A model generated the notes under the pieces. The model was not told the DNA's origin and searched no databases. It was given only the letters and a program-made list of their open reading frames with translations. The position numbers were made by a program, and so were the translations under genes. From Topomyia yanbarensis (taxonomy: Eukaryota > Arthropoda > Insecta > Diptera > Culicidae): a stretch of 64,000 nucleotides of DNA. The DNA lies in assembly GCF_030247195.1 (NCBI RefSeq), contig NC_080672.1:248171209-248235208 (forward strand), in the 5' to 3' direction. Positions 1 through 12,900 of the stretch are shown here, piece after piece (positions within the stretch are counted from its first letter, which is position 1; every line of letters starts with the position of its first letter).

Positions 1-1790
1 CGTTACAGTTTTCCGCATGTACCTGTTGAGTCATCGAATATTCCAGTTCCATTACTTTGGCAAACACTATAAGAAGGAAAAGTAAACGTGTAAATTTTCC
101 TATATTTTAAACGCGTTATAGAGGCACCCATTACTATAGACATGGGATGTAAAATTGAAAATTTAACGAACATTGTGTTTTTTCATGTACATATTTATTT
201 TCGTTGTATTTTTTGCGCCCATTACGACATATGCTACACATGTGTCGATCAATATAATTTTAAATTTATCACTCCACATGGATGCCACAAAAACAAGATA
301 CGACGAACATACTGATGAAATTTTTTTAACGGAATACATCATTCGTCTGATCGACCCATATTTATAACATGAAACAATCGAATGTTTTTTGAGCAAATAT
401 TGTCTATCTTGAGATAATATAGCATTTCGTCGAGTTGTCTCTATATGGGATACACTCAAGTGCGATCGAAACAAAAACAAACGTCAAAACGTTTTCTCCC
501 TCGCACTGATGCAAATCAAATGAGCGCGTAATTTAACGCACGACCCGATGACGCATGGCTGAAAAGTCGCAATGTGGATTTAAGAAAAGATTCGCAATAT
601 ACCGTGCTACCTCTCAGACGAACCAACTGAAAATAAAACGTGGTGAAGTATGTCAATTTGCGAAAAAAATGTCAACGCAGGTTAAAACATGCCCACTGCT
701 CAACTTTGCTCATCGGCTGGCAACATCCGAGTGCGCTTGTCCGAGGTATTGAGTGACAGAAAATTAAATATCTCCTGAACAATATAATAACGCTAAAGAG
801 CATGCAAATTACTCAGAAAACATTCACTTTCAATTATCCGTAGCGAAATACTTGTCTTTTTGATTTAATCTCAGAAATGCCAATTTTGAACATGAGATAC
901 GCTCCTTCAAAGCGATGCGCATTAGGACGTTGCGACGTGTGGCGTTGCCAAAATGAACGTTCTCGCGGGTTGCATCAAAGTGGGTCATGCGTTGAAAGAG
1001 CGCACTGTTACGAAATCCTCTATAACTCTTGATAGGAACAAAAATGAAAAATTATAAATTCAGATTATTAAAGGTGAAAGACTGCCGCATAATTTGACAT
1101 ACGTTTTGAAATTTTTTAGCGTGAAGAGCATAAGAAAAAATACAATTGAAAATTTTAAATAGATGCAAAGTACCGTTATTCACACAATTATAAAGTAAAA
1201 ACATTTTTATAAGATAGTGCAAGTATCATTCCATAAGTGTGCAAAAATTCATTGAATTATCTTCAGTAGTTTTTGAGATAAAAAATTTTCAATTTAGTCA
1301 TGCAACAAAGTTTAAGGGTTAATATCTAAAAAAAAGGAATTGTAACGAAATATTTATACCAAAATCTAATCACCATAATCCCTATGCAATAAAACATACC
1401 TCATGAAGATCGGTGATTTTGCGAAAAATTCGAGGATCACTTGACATGGCTTTACTCAACTGGAACTTAGTGAATATCTCTTCAATAAAACTGTATATTA
1501 ACCGACATTTGCCATTAGATTTCAGTATCAATGCCCCGGAAGTGAATTTTTCAATTGCGTCTAGCGCAAGTAGCCTACCGCCATGCTTTTCGCTAACACG
1601 TGTGTTTGGCTGTAAGAGCTTCTACACGTCAGCGCGTGCGGGCTGATAATTCAAATTTAACGATATTATGGTTACGGTGTGTTTGGTAAAGAAACTTTAT
1701 GTAAGAAATCGCCATCTCTGAAATTGTGAAATATGAAATAATGACTTTACCCCTTTCATTTGCGACCAACATCAAAATAATTGGAAAAAT
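1..1790. other. AT-rich sequence without recognisable gene
   Basis: I see no gene, RNA or element ends that I can support here. The reading frames present are short, AT-rich and resemble nothing I recognise. Composition is like the rest of the non-coding sequence in the window. Confidence 0.5.
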
Positions 1791-1808
1791 CTTTTCGGAG
1801 AAGTCTCT

Positions 1809-1891
1809 AACCCTATGTGCGGGGTTGGGAATCGAACCCAGGTGAGCTGCGTACAAGGCAATCGATTTACCAACTACGCTATGCGCACCCC
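1809..1891 (-). mobile_element. tRNA-derived SINE head
   Basis: Read on the minus strand this is tRNA-like: a pol III A-box-like TAGCGTAGTTGG and a B-box GGTTCGATTCC (plus positions 1828-1838). The ends can pair roughly as an acceptor stem. A second copy of the same family lies at 60249-60330, which argues for a dispersed SINE and not a single tRNA gene. The sequence leftwards to about 1790 continues as SINE body. Confidence 0.7.
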
Positions 1892-2124
1892 TAAAAATGA
1901 GACTTTTCAACCCCACAAATTCCTCTGAATGCACTGTTCAACTATTAAACCAACTATTTGGCAAATAAAACAAGTGTGTGGAAATTGACTTGCAAACCAC
2001 TATGAGAAGTAAACGCTAACCCCTGGTGCAACGCTTACCGTGTCGTGATGGCCAAGATCAAAAGTCCAACGACGACAGCTGAAATAAGCGCTGATAATTT
2101 GAAAATTATTGTGGCAAACTGCTG

Positions 2125-2452
2125 GAAAGGGTTATCCTTAACAGGCTGACGATCTACGCTGAAAGTGAGAATGCATTATCGCAGAGGCAGTTCGGATTCC
2201 GGAAAGGAATCTAATCCGCACAGTCATCGCAAGCGTGGAGAAAGCATTGAAGCAAATGAGAAAGGGTAGTCGCTACTGCCTCTTAATTACGATCGACGTG
2301 AAGATCACGTTCAACAGTGCCAGCTGGGTGGCTATCACCGTAGCGCTACACAGAATGTGGATCCCTGTCTATTTTTGCAAAGTTCTGAAAAGTTTCTTTC
2401 AGAACCGAGTATTGGTTTACGAAACGACCATGGGGCAGAGGTGTACCCAACG
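2125..2452 (+). pseudogene. R1-like reverse transcriptase fragment, 5' part
   Basis: Plus-strand translation gives a broken reverse-transcriptase core resembling the R1 clade: a QFGFRKG motif near 2190, then, after a frame change, a stretch of the type 'LITIDVK.TFNSASW' (palm motif A region; the second Asp of this motif appears as Thr) and 'NRVLVYETTMGQR'. Stops and frameshifts show it is dead. The next part of the same domain (GFADDV motif) resumes at about 5885, after a CR1-like insertion in the opposite orientation, so 2125-2452 and 5885-6085 are probably one interrupted copy. Confidence 0.6.
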
Positions 2453-2581
2453 CTCTGAAATATATCTGTATTTATTTATTTCGTCAATCGATGTAGACTA
2501 CAGATTTCCTTAATAAATAATGTGTATATATCGTGAATTTAGTATAAATGAAGCAATTTCGGCTTTCACAGAATCATCCTC

Positions 2582-3362
2582 TTACGCGTTAGAATTTCTT
2601 TTGTGTATAAAATATTGTTTTAGTTTCAGTTTAGACATTGTAAAATCAATTGAGTCGCAATAGTGATTATAAATAGACATCATTCGATTTATGGGGCTAT
2701 ATTTTGCATAGTTTGTGCGAAAAGGAGTTATTGAAAATATACTTCGATTTCGTAGCTGTCGTGAAGGTGCATAAAAGTTCAATTCTGATAAAATTTCAGC
2801 TGAATCAATGCGATGCGAAACGATATTATTAATGAATGAGAGCATTGCAAATTCGCGACGCTCCTTTAATGTTTGAATATTGATAAGCAAGCAGCGTGCT
2901 TCATAAGATGGCAGAGGGAATGCTGTCCATCCTAATTTACGAAGGGCAAATAATAAAAACTGTTTTTTACCGATTCTATTCGTTCTTCATGTCTGCTTGA
3001 AAAAGGGCACCAAATAATACTGCAATATTCCAATATCGACCTAACATATGCAATATATAATGTTTTTATTGTATAAGGATCTTCAAAACGATAGCTAAAG
3101 CGTTTTATAAAACTGAGCATGTTGTTAGCTTTGTGTATAATTGTGTTATAATGATCAATAAAATTTAACTTTGAATCTAATATAACACCTAAATCCCCAA
3201 TTCTTTCACATTTTACTACAGTCTGATTTCCTAAGGTAATCTCAACATTCGGTGTTTGTCGTTTTCGACTAAAGGTTATTGAATTACACTTTTTCACGTT
3301 CAGTTGTAAGAGGATTTTTTGACACCACATGTGGAAAATTTGTATTTCATTTTGAAATGTAT
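2582..3362 (-). pseudogene. CR1-like RT C-terminal domain remnant
   Basis: This is the segment downstream of the RT palm. The first stretch (2932-3362) reads 'NVKKCNSITFSR', 'LGVILDSKLNF', 'YTIKTLYIAYVRSILEYCS'. After a frame break the second stretch (2582-2890) carries the final ~100 residues with 'FYAPSRQLRNRSIF'. It is inactive because of the frame break and because the upstream RT is separated by a 1.4-kb insertion. Removing that insertion and one TA brings the reading frame at 3362 back into phase with the frame at 4743. Confidence 0.65.
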
Positions 3363-3364
3363 TA

Positions 3365-4740
3365 GGGGAGACTGAGGAGACTTGATCCCCGGGGAGACTT
3401 GATCCCATCATTGTAACTCAAAGGCGGATCAGAATACATTAATCGAATATACTAGAAAGTTGCGCAGTTTTATCTAAACATATGTTTCTTTAACAGAAAA
3501 AAAATAAATTGGACATGTGTTACTGAATTTTTACCGATTCAAAGAAAAAAATCTCGGAAGAACTGAAGAAGATTTATTTTCTAAATTTTCAAACTTTTAT
3601 ACAATTGATAAAGTAACCCACTACATACTATATTTTTGCATACAGAATTACTGGAGAATGTCAATTATATGAATACGTTATGATTGAGCTGATTTTTTTG
3701 TTCAGCTACACTTGTGCTAAAATTTGCTGAAATAGATGCTATGGGTTCACTTGATCCCTTCAAATTTGTGGAGATTTGATCCCCTTCGCCATGCTCCATA
3801 CACACCACTGAAAATAACCAAATTCACACCAGAACAATTGAAGTCATTGTTGCCATAAAATAACAAAAAATACTGTCAAAAATGAACGCTTCATCGTACA
3901 GAAACTTAACTGTAATTGTTTACTACAGTATACGTAGCAACCATGCATCCCACATTTGTCGTTCCTCAACCATAATAACGACATTGCACAGAGATTTGGG
4001 GAATTCGTAAAAAAATCTTGTGAGAGATGCGTAATATGTAGTAACAAAAATAGTAATATGTAATCACAACAATTTAAACAATACCACAATACATTTATAA
4101 CATTGAATGGGGTTAGGTACCTATTTTTGTCCTATTAGGGAGAATACCACATTATTTCATTATTAATTTTATTATTTCAGCTTCTTTGCTTTATTATTAG
4201 GAGCCATTTTTTTATTTCGATTATAGAGGTTTTAGCCTTAAGGTCATTCGCCTCTTATTAATAGCCAATATAATAACAAAATTGTCTTGAGAATGGTGAA
4301 TATCTTCTGTTTGAGCGCAGAAAAAACTCTAATCGAGTACCCCAATTATCGCAACACAATTTGAGCCAATGCGTTGAGCAAAGATGGCAGAAGCTGCTCT
4401 AACCAAAGGCTTCAGATGGGTAGGATGATAATAGAAAAAGGGTAAAAATAAATGTAGGGCTTACTACCCTACATGCTCTTTTAAACACGTTTTCAAAAAA
4501 TAATCAAGTGTCCCCAAATTAGGGATCGAGTCTCCACTAATCAAAGAATTTTCCAGTTTTTTGTTGTTTTCCAAAAATGCTCATAGCTCATGTCCAGTAT
4601 AATATTTCCATGTAATTTTTTTATGATTATCAGTCAACCCTAGAAACAATATAAAACTACAAAAAATACATAGTTTTTGTATCATTCCACGGAGTAGTAT
4701 TGAAAAATAAAAAAGGGGATCAAGTCTCCTCAGTCTCCCC
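3365..4740. mobile_element. TA-flanked inverted-repeat element (GGGGAGACTGAGGAGAC family)
   Basis: A 1,376-bp element with perfect 26-bp terminal inverted repeats beginning GGGGAGACTGAGGAGACTTG. It is flanked on both sides by TA (3363-3364 and 4741-4742), the duplication typical of Tc1/mariner-type insertion. It interrupts the reverse-transcriptase frame of the CR1-like element. The motif 'gatcccc' recurs just inside both ends and near 3779. No transposase is visible inside, so it is non-autonomous. The interior is AT-rich and has a SINE-body fragment at 4215-4256. Confidence 0.85.
4215..4256 (-). repeat. SINE body fragment
   Basis: A stretch containing 'TTATAGAGG' and 'TTAAGGTCATTCGCCTCTT' is nearly identical to 60175-60215, where it sits next to the tRNA-like head of the SINE. 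Here the head is missing. Confidence 0.55.
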
Positions 4741-4742
4741 TA

Positions 4743-5850
4743 ATATCCTCGGCGTTTCTTATCCCCAAATATAGTTTCATATCGTCCGCATAAATTAGTA
4801 TTTTCAGTTTTTTGAGAATGAAGGAGATATCGTTCACGTATAAAATAAACAATAGAGGGCCTAAATGAGAGCCTTGTGGAACTCCTGAGGTGACTTTAAT
4901 TGGTTTAGATTGCTTTCCTTTAAATTTAATTATTTGCTGACGTTCGGAGAGATATGATTCTAACCATGTAAGTAGCCCAGGCTCAATTCCGATCTTTGTC
5001 AATTTATAAAGTAACATTGGTATGTCAATGCGATCGAATGCTTTACTAAAGTCTGTATAAAGTGTCTCCACGTAGTTTCCATTATCCATTGCAATCAGTG
5101 TATAATTAATAAATTCTAGTAAGTTTGTTGAGGTCGAACGACCTTTGAAGAAGCCAAATTCTGTTTTTTATTTGAAGAAATATTTTTTCGTTAATGATTG
5201 ATTCGAAAAGTTTCGGAATACAGGAGATTATGGCTATCCCACGATAATTACGTACGTCAGATTTTTTGCCAGATTTATATATAGGCACTAAAAAAGATTT
5301 TTTCCATATTTTAGGGAACTGTCTAGATTGCAAAGACATATTAAACAGCCAGAACAATGGGGCAGATAACTCGGTTGTTAGGTTTTTCATAAATAATGGT
5401 GGAATTCCATCAGGGCCAGAACCTTTTGATACATCTAAATGTTTTAGAGAATTGAAAATGTCTTCCACTATGACATGATTGACACTAATATCCAGAGGAA
5501 AATCGGGAAGAAAAGCGAAGTAATCGCGATCACGGTCTTGTTCAGAAAAAGTCGTATATATTTCTTGGAAGAATGTTGCAAATAGGTTGCAGATTTCTTC
5601 CGAGCTATCACGTACGTTGTCATCCAAGTGCATTGTTGATGGGAAATTGTCTGATTTTAATTTAGTTTTGACGTAGTTGGTCGAAATATTTTTCCAAGTG
5701 CTCATTATTTTGGTTTTTCTTATATAGCTTATGGGCTTTTTGCTTCCTATTTATCAAACTCTTAATTTGTCTATTATACCAAACGGGATGCTTCGAGTTG
5801 CCGTGTCGTCTTTTTTTCTTAATAGGCACCTCTTCATGAATTATCTTGAA
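4743..5850 (-). pseudogene. CR1-like reverse transcriptase domain remnant
   Basis: Two frames cover the RT fingers and palm. 5106-5705 gives 'SKGSGPDGIPP', 'FPKIWKKSFLVPIYKSG' and 'NYRGIAIIS'. 4743-5089 gives 'YTDFSKAFDRID', 'TSGVPQGSHLGPLLFILY' and the catalytic box 'YADDMKLYL'. The catalytic aspartates are still present, but a frame change near 5100 and the downstream insertion at 4741 inactivate it. In a non-LTR element this domain copies the element RNA at a nicked genomic target. Confidence 0.75.
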
Positions 5851-5884
5851 AATAATTTTGTAAAATATCGTACAACGAAGTATT

Positions 5885-6085
5885 AGCTTTGCAACTGCTC
5901 AGGGGAATCGAGATTGTCGGCTTTGCAGATGACGTTGTTCCGACGAAAATCGGCGAGACCCTCGAGGAAGGGGCGATGTTGACGGCAGAGACACTACATA
6001 TCAGGGAAACACAGTCGCACCGGAATACGTAGTCTTCGAATGCCCTAGGTTCGAAGAAGTTCGAGGGGGTATGCCTGCACAGTGG
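5885..6085 (+). pseudogene. R1-like reverse transcriptase fragment, continuation
   Basis: Plus-strand translation reads '[20 protein letters not shown]', the RT catalytic box followed by an R1-type sequence, and stops soon after. It matches in orientation and order the fragment at 2125-2452, so the CR1-like element between them probably split one R1-like copy. Confidence 0.6.
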
Positions 6086-6179
6086 TCGGAAACACCAAAA
6101 ACGTGAACTTAATGCACTAGATGCTAAACTATCGAATATATGCACAGGGTGTCTTTGGAGGAATTGTTCATATGAATAT

Positions 6180-6339
<160 letters not shown>

Positions 6340-6985
6340 CTGATGACAATTGAAATTAGGCATGGCTTACTATGATCGAACTAAAAAAACTAACTTTTTA
6401 TACTGACGAGGTAGAAAGTTGGTGTCTTCGACAATGTTTTAGGAATGCTCATAGTGAAGAATTTTGTTGAAGAACTTGAGCTTGTAGGACTAAAGGTTAT
6501 CGATTTATAAGGCGTTTTCTATGGCAACCCCTTAAATCTAGTTTTTTTTAATATAACTTTTTTCATTGTGACTTTTCGTGCAAACTATGTTCAAGACAGA
6601 TGTGTAGGTATCAAAACTGCACAATATTGTCGAAGACTATATGTAAAAATACTTATTCGTTTCAAAGTTATTGAAGATTTTTACATTTTTTTACACCAAC
6701 TTCAACTACATATAAGAAAGAAAGGTGCATATTAAAATGCACGATCAGGCACTTTTTCACAGGATATCTGGCAACAAGGTAGACGATTCGGTTATTTGTT
6801 TGTTATCTCTCTGTGCTAATATAGTGTTTTTCATTTTTTCGCATTTTTTCGTTGTGGATTACTACGCGTCCGACTTGTTTTTCATCACTACATCGGTGTG
6901 GCTTGGAGTACAACCTCTTCTGTTAAATGAAATCGATAAATCTCCAAAAAACTGCACCGCATTTGTGTCGAGAACGTACGGAAAA
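6340..6985. other. No gene recognised
   Basis: AT-rich sequence between the (TA)n run and the ORF1 remnant. The part nearest 6990 is probably the 5' untranslated region of the CR1-like ORF1 fragment. Confidence 0.4.
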
Positions 6986-6989
6986 AGCA

Positions 6990-7689
6990 ATGGAGCCAGT
7001 TTGTTGTGCTTGTACTCGCAGTCTTGACAAAGCAGATGAAATAATTTGCAATGGCTTTTGCAAGTCATCTTTCCACCTCAAATGTGCCCACCAGTCAGCG
7101 GAAATTCGTGACGCTGTTTCTGGATGTTCACAATTGTTTTCGATGTGCAAAGCTTGTACAAAAATGATGGCAAATGCTTATTTTCGTCAAGTTATTTTAT
7201 CGACGAACAATGCAATGCAGTTAATGGTTGAGGAGCAGAACAAGGTGCTGGACAAACTGTGGAATGAAGTTGCACTCAACACCACGAAAATCAATACAAT
7301 ACTTCAGCGAACGCCTTTTCCCACCACACCACGTAGAACACCACTAAACCCAAATTCACGCAAGAGACCACGGCTGTTAATCCCGGATGAACCACCGCAC
7401 CGCGATAACATTTTCGAAGGTACAAAAGATATTGAACCGGACGACGCTGTACCATTGGTCGCAGCTAAAAAAGATAAACAGTTTTGGCTGCACTTATCTG
7501 GTTTCGATTCTCAGGTGACAGTGCATCAATTCGAAAAGCTGATCAGGAACAATTTAAAAACAGGCACAGCTGTGGACGTTGTTAAACTGGTATCAGTTCA
7601 TCATTTCAGTTTATATGGGAATTTGCTGTGTGGCCGCATTCTTCAACCCGTAACTCTGGAACCGGCAGTTCAATCAATAAAAATTCAAT
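6990..7689 (+). pseudogene. CR1-type ORF1 remnant with PHD-like zinc finger
   Basis: I favour the ATG at 6990 over the upstream in-frame ATG at 6927, because the zinc finger begins right after it. Residues 4-60 hold a Cys/His array ('CCACTRSLDKADEIICNGFC', 'SFHLKCA', 'CKACTKMM') of the PHD-like kind found in ORF1 of CR1-clade elements. A coiled-coil-like stretch follows (~80-120), then a basic linker. After about residue 210 the sequence loses its expected form, and a frame break near 7640 ends the reading. No ORF2 follows, so it is a truncated relic. ORF1 proteins of this clade are thought to bind the element RNA. Confidence 0.6.
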
Positions 7690-8180
7690 AGCAGCCGATG
7701 GGATGCTGACTTCTGTCCTCTATGTGCAGGCTCATGTGTTGTTCATGAGTACGATATGACATGGTGGCCGCGAATTTTCAATTTTTTTTTTTGATTAATT
7801 TAATAGCGCTGATAAGGGCCATTTTGTTTGCTAATGAAAATATTCCCCGTATGGGAAATATTTGATTCAATATGCTATCACCGGACTGTATAAACAAAAT
7901 AATATAGTCAATCCACGAAGGCGGCCGAATTCTAATAATCGTTTTCCCTTATGGTTCAACACCATATGCAGTCTCCCGAAAACAGGGCAGTCGATAAGGT
8001 TGAATAGCAGCATTTGACTAAAATCACGATCTCTACAAGATTTTCGGTTCGATTCATGAAATTGGCGGGAACCAACTACGAATGAGCTTCGGTCCGATGT
8101 CACTTTTCAACCACCGGAAATGAATATAATGGCCTCAGGTAGTAGCACGGAACGACATAACTTATTTGAATCGTAATCCA
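7690..8180. other. No gene recognised
   Basis: Non-coding sequence. The right part probably already belongs to the S-family repeat, whose left end I cannot define. Confidence 0.35.
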
Positions 8181-8182
8181 CC

Positions 8183-8791
<609 letters not shown>

Positions 8792-8794
8792 AAG

Positions 8795-9330
8795 TCCAGT
8801 GCCATGTTTGAAGTAAATCTGTTTGTTATTCAAGTCTTGGAATCTATTTTTTATAACCTTTCAATATTTTTGATTAAATAAACAATATTATTCAGTTTTA
8901 ATAGACTTCAATCGAAACATTAGAAGAACGTGCACATTTCATGTCTTGGGCAATGTTTTCTATCTTCTTTAGTTATAACAGTACTAGCAATTGTATAAAA
9001 GGAGTTTTTTGTCAAAAGTGGAAAATAAAGACAAAATATCTTGAGAAGCCCTCTTAAACAATTATTTAGAGTCTCAGTCTACTTTCTAGGTCTACCGCAG
9101 TCAAGACTACAGTCGCGCCAAGTGAGCAACATACCTCTCGATTTAGTGTGCATTGTCTCGAGAACAAAGGAAACATCGGATTATTCTTGTAATCATGAGT
9201 AAAGTTAACGAAAAAGCTCTACTCCGACCCAACGCCGCGGTCGTTGACTTCAAATTTTGTTCAATACGACCGAGTTGTTGTGAAGTATATACCTTCTATA
9301 GGTAAAAATTCAACTTAGGCTTACGGAGGT
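8795..9330. other. No gene recognised
   Basis: AT-rich sequence between the S-family repeat and the 3' end of the Jockey-like element. I see nothing that I can name. Confidence 0.4.
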
Positions 9331-9710
9331 TTTTTTTTATTCAGTTCGTTTATTTAATAGGCACAAATGCGTTAGCTTGGCGGCGCCAAATTTTTTTTTA
9401 CATTTTGAATATTCTAAATCTAAAAGGTTACAATGCACAAATATTTTTTTTTAATTTTGAGAGAAACATTTTTTACAACTATCTTAAACTAAAAATACGA
9501 TTCGATATACAAGATTGAACAATAATCATTTTCAACAAAAAATTTTTTACAGCTATCATAAAACTAGGAATGTATTTTTGTATATATTATTTTCTATTTG
9601 ATTATATTGTTTTGTTTGCTTTGCTTGTTTTGTATTACATTTCTAATTTAGTATATTGGGTGTTCAGCCACAAGTGGTGACTTTTCATCCCTATTGTTTA
9701 CATGATTCAG

Positions 9711-9847
9711 TTAACCCTTAAATGCGCAATGTTGTTTAAAAACAACATTGCGAAACCCATCTTAAAATTATCAGAGTAACGCAATAAAGCTGTGAGACAA
9801 TTTTCAGAAAATTTGAAAAAAAATTGATTTGCGCCTTTAAGGGTTAA
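9711..9847. mobile_element. TTAA-flanked short inverted-repeat element (piggyBac-type)
   Basis: It begins TTAACCCTTAAATGCGCAA and ends as the inverse with GCGCCTTTAAGGGTTAA. TTAA at 9711-9714 and 9844-9847 is the target duplication characteristic of piggyBac transposases. At 137 bp it is a non-coding MITE. A small internal hairpin (ATGTTGTTT/AAACAACAT) follows the left end. The inverted ends have an indel relative to each other. Confidence 0.7.
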
Positions 9848-9954
9848 TTATTATTAAGTTATAATATACTTTCGCAGTTAAGTTTTTTTTCAGTAGGATG
9901 TTTTAAACCTACTTGTCTTCTGAATAAGGAGCTAAACAAATCTTATAAACTAAA

Positions 9955-12900
9955 CTAACTATAAAGAGAGCTAATCGTTGCAATTGAAGATTGCAACGAT
10001 TTTTGTCGGAAGTTGCTTATAATACTGTTCGTCATAATTTCTAATGTTTCTATGTTTGCGAGTCTGTGCAACTCATTTGTGCTAAACCAGGAAGGACGCT
10101 TCAAAATCATTTTCAGAATTTTATTCTGAATCCTTTGAAGCGTTTTCTTCCTAGTAGCACAACAAATTGCCCAGATTGGCACTGCATGTAGCATTGCCGG
10201 TCTAAATATTTGTTTATAAATTAATAGTTTGTTCTTTAGGCAGAGCCTAGAATTCCTATTTATAAGAGGGTATAAACATTTTATATATTTGTAGCATTTT
10301 GTTTAGATTCCTTCAATGTGATCCTTAAAAGTGAGTTTTTTATCGTAAATCAAACCCAAGTATTTAACTTGATCTGACCACGTTAAATTCAAACCATTAA
10401 ATTTAATAATATGGTTATTATTTGGTTTAAGATAAGAAGCTCTTGGCTTATGCGGAAACACAATCAATTGTGTTTTGCCGCATTAGTGGAATTTTTTTTA
10501 TTTTTCAGGTAATCATTGAAAATATTCAAGCTTCGTTGCAGTCGACTGCAGGTAATACGATGACTCCTCCCAGTGGCTGAGATGCTACTATCATCACAGA
10601 AAGGTGACTTTTTACAGCCTGTAGGTAGATTTGGAAGATCAGAGGTAAAAGTATTGTATAGGATTGGTGCGACGCTTGATACTTGAGGGACGCCTGCTTT
10701 AACGGGTAGCTTATTAGATTTACAATTCTGATAAGAAACCTGTAGGGTACGGTTAGTAAGATAATTTTTAATTATCTTTATTATGTAAATTGGAAAATTG
10801 AAATCCCACATTTTGGCAATTAATCCTTTGTGCCAAACACTGTCGAAAGCTTTTTCGATGTCTAGAAGAGCAACTCCAGTAGAATAGCTCTCTGAGATAT
10901 TTGCCTTTATCATGTTAGTTACTCTCACAAGTTGATGAGTAGTTGAATGTCCAATACGAAATCCAAACTGCTCAGGAAGAAAAATAGAATTCTCATTGAT
11001 ATGTGACATCATTCTAGTTAGGATGATTTTTCAAATAATTTACCAATATAAGAAAGTAAACTAATTGGTCGGTGGTGCTTCTGCTGAGTTTTTATCTGGC
11101 TTCAAAATAGGAATAACCTTGGCATTTTTCCATCTTTCAGGGAAGTATGCTAATTCAAAACATTTGTTGAATATTTGGACCAAGTATCTCATGGTGATTT
11201 CGGGAAGGTTTTTAAGAAGAATGTTGAAAATTCCATCATAACCTGGAGCTTTCATATTTTTTAACTTTTTAATGATGGATTTGATCTCATCATAGTTTGC
11301 TTCAACAATATCGTCTAGAGACAATACTTGATTTGAAACGTTTTCATATTTTTGTAAGACTTCGGTTTCAATAGAACTCACAACGTTGAGATTAAAATTA
11401 TGGACGGTTTCAAACTGCTGAGCAAGTTTTTGAGCTTTTTCTTTGTTTGTAAGAAGTATGTGGTCACCTTCCTTCAAGGCTGGAATTGGTTTCTGAGGTT
11501 TCTTAAGAACCTTGGAAAGTTTCCAGAAAGGTTTAGAATTTGGCTTGATTTGTTCAACCTCTTTCGCGAAATTTGCATTTCTTTTTGTAGATCCTGATAG
11601 ATACATTTCATAGCACGATCACGAGAACGTTGATATTGACGTCTTCGAACATTCTTCAAGCGAATCAGAAGTTGAAGATCGTCGTCAATAATAGGAGTGT
11701 TAAATTGTTTCTGTATTGTTGGTACTGATAAATTTCTAGCATCAACTATAGAATTACTTAAATTTTGTAATGCCGTATCAATGTCAGCTTTATTTTGTAA
11801 ATCAAGGTCATGATTAAAATTATTCTCAATATAAGTTTTGTACCTTTCGCAATTCGCTTTGTGATAACTGAACACTGAGCTAATGGGATTGGAAACAGCT
11901 TCTTGAGAAAGTGAAAAAGTTACTGGAAGATGATCAGAATCAAAGTCGGCATGTGTAATCAATTCGCTACAAATGTGACTTTGATCTGTAAAACCGAATC
12001 AATTGTTGATGGATTCCTTACAGACGAATAGCACGTAGGACCATTCGGGAACAAAATTGAATAATAACCAGCAGAGCAATCATTAAAAAGTAGTTTACCG
12101 TTGGAATTGCTTTGAGCATTATTCCAGGCTCGGTGTTTGGCGTTAAAATCACCGATTGTGAAGAATTTCGACCGATTTTTTGTAAGTTTTTGTAAGTCTC
12201 CTTTCAAGAAATTAATTTGCTATTTGCTGCAGCAATGAAAATGATAGGGTGATGAGCCTATTTTGGCACCATTATGGAGAGGGTCGCACTATTTTTTGAA
12301 CAACTTAAAAAGAAGCCATATTACCTATAACCTTTTTCAGAATAAAGTATCAATGTACTGTTTCTTAAACATCTGTATAATGCTTATTTGGCAGAATTGT
12401 CTCAATTTTCAGCATAAATGAAAATAAATGTTCTATTCTGTGCATCTATTCCCACCTGAACGTTCCAATTATCGCCTCATGGGTGTGCCGATTTCCACCT
12501 CATCGAAAAACAATCTAGTTGAAACGCAATGCCTCATATTTCATTTGCGTCGATTCTAACTAGGTATCCAGATCATGGACGCCAACGCGTGATTTGTAAA
12601 ACGAATTATTCTGCTTTTTTCAGCCGATCAAAACAAACGTAAACATTACGCACACGAAAGAAACTCATCAGCTGTTAGTAGAAGAGCGCCCAGAACTGCG
12701 CATGCAGGAAATAACCATGCGAAAGTTAACAACTGGAATATAAAGTTCACATCACACATTACTTCCTCCCGATCCAAATTGTATGTGCAGATGAAAATAA
12801 AATATCTGCGATCAACAATTAGTTGAATAACTTGAAATAATTGATTACTTATACCTGAAATTGCATAACATTATGTTTTCAAGTTCATGTTTTGGTTTGG

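Larger units (their letters stand above)
2456..5880 (-). mobile_element. CR1/T1-like non-LTR retrotransposon, 5'-truncated
   Basis: The element runs on the minus strand, with its 3' end near 2456 and its truncated 5' end near 5880, and is inserted in the R1-like fragment. It carries the reverse transcriptase (4743-5850) and the C-terminal segment (2582-3362), separated by a TA-flanked inverted-repeat element. The clade call rests on the C-terminal arrangement ('LGVILDSKLNF', then 'SILEYCS..W.P', then 'R..NRSIFSITPFRTNYAKYSPINRMM'), which resembles mosquito CR1/T1-type elements. Ends were placed by loss of homology, so they are approximate. Confidence 0.6.

Noticed and set aside
1809..1891. 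Genuine tRNA gene
   Set aside because: A second copy with attached SINE body exists at 60172-60330 and the cloverleaf pairing is imperfect.
2235..2513. Separate small protein gene at the R1-like fragment
   Set aside because: The frame is part of a broken reverse transcriptase that runs into a CR1-like insertion.
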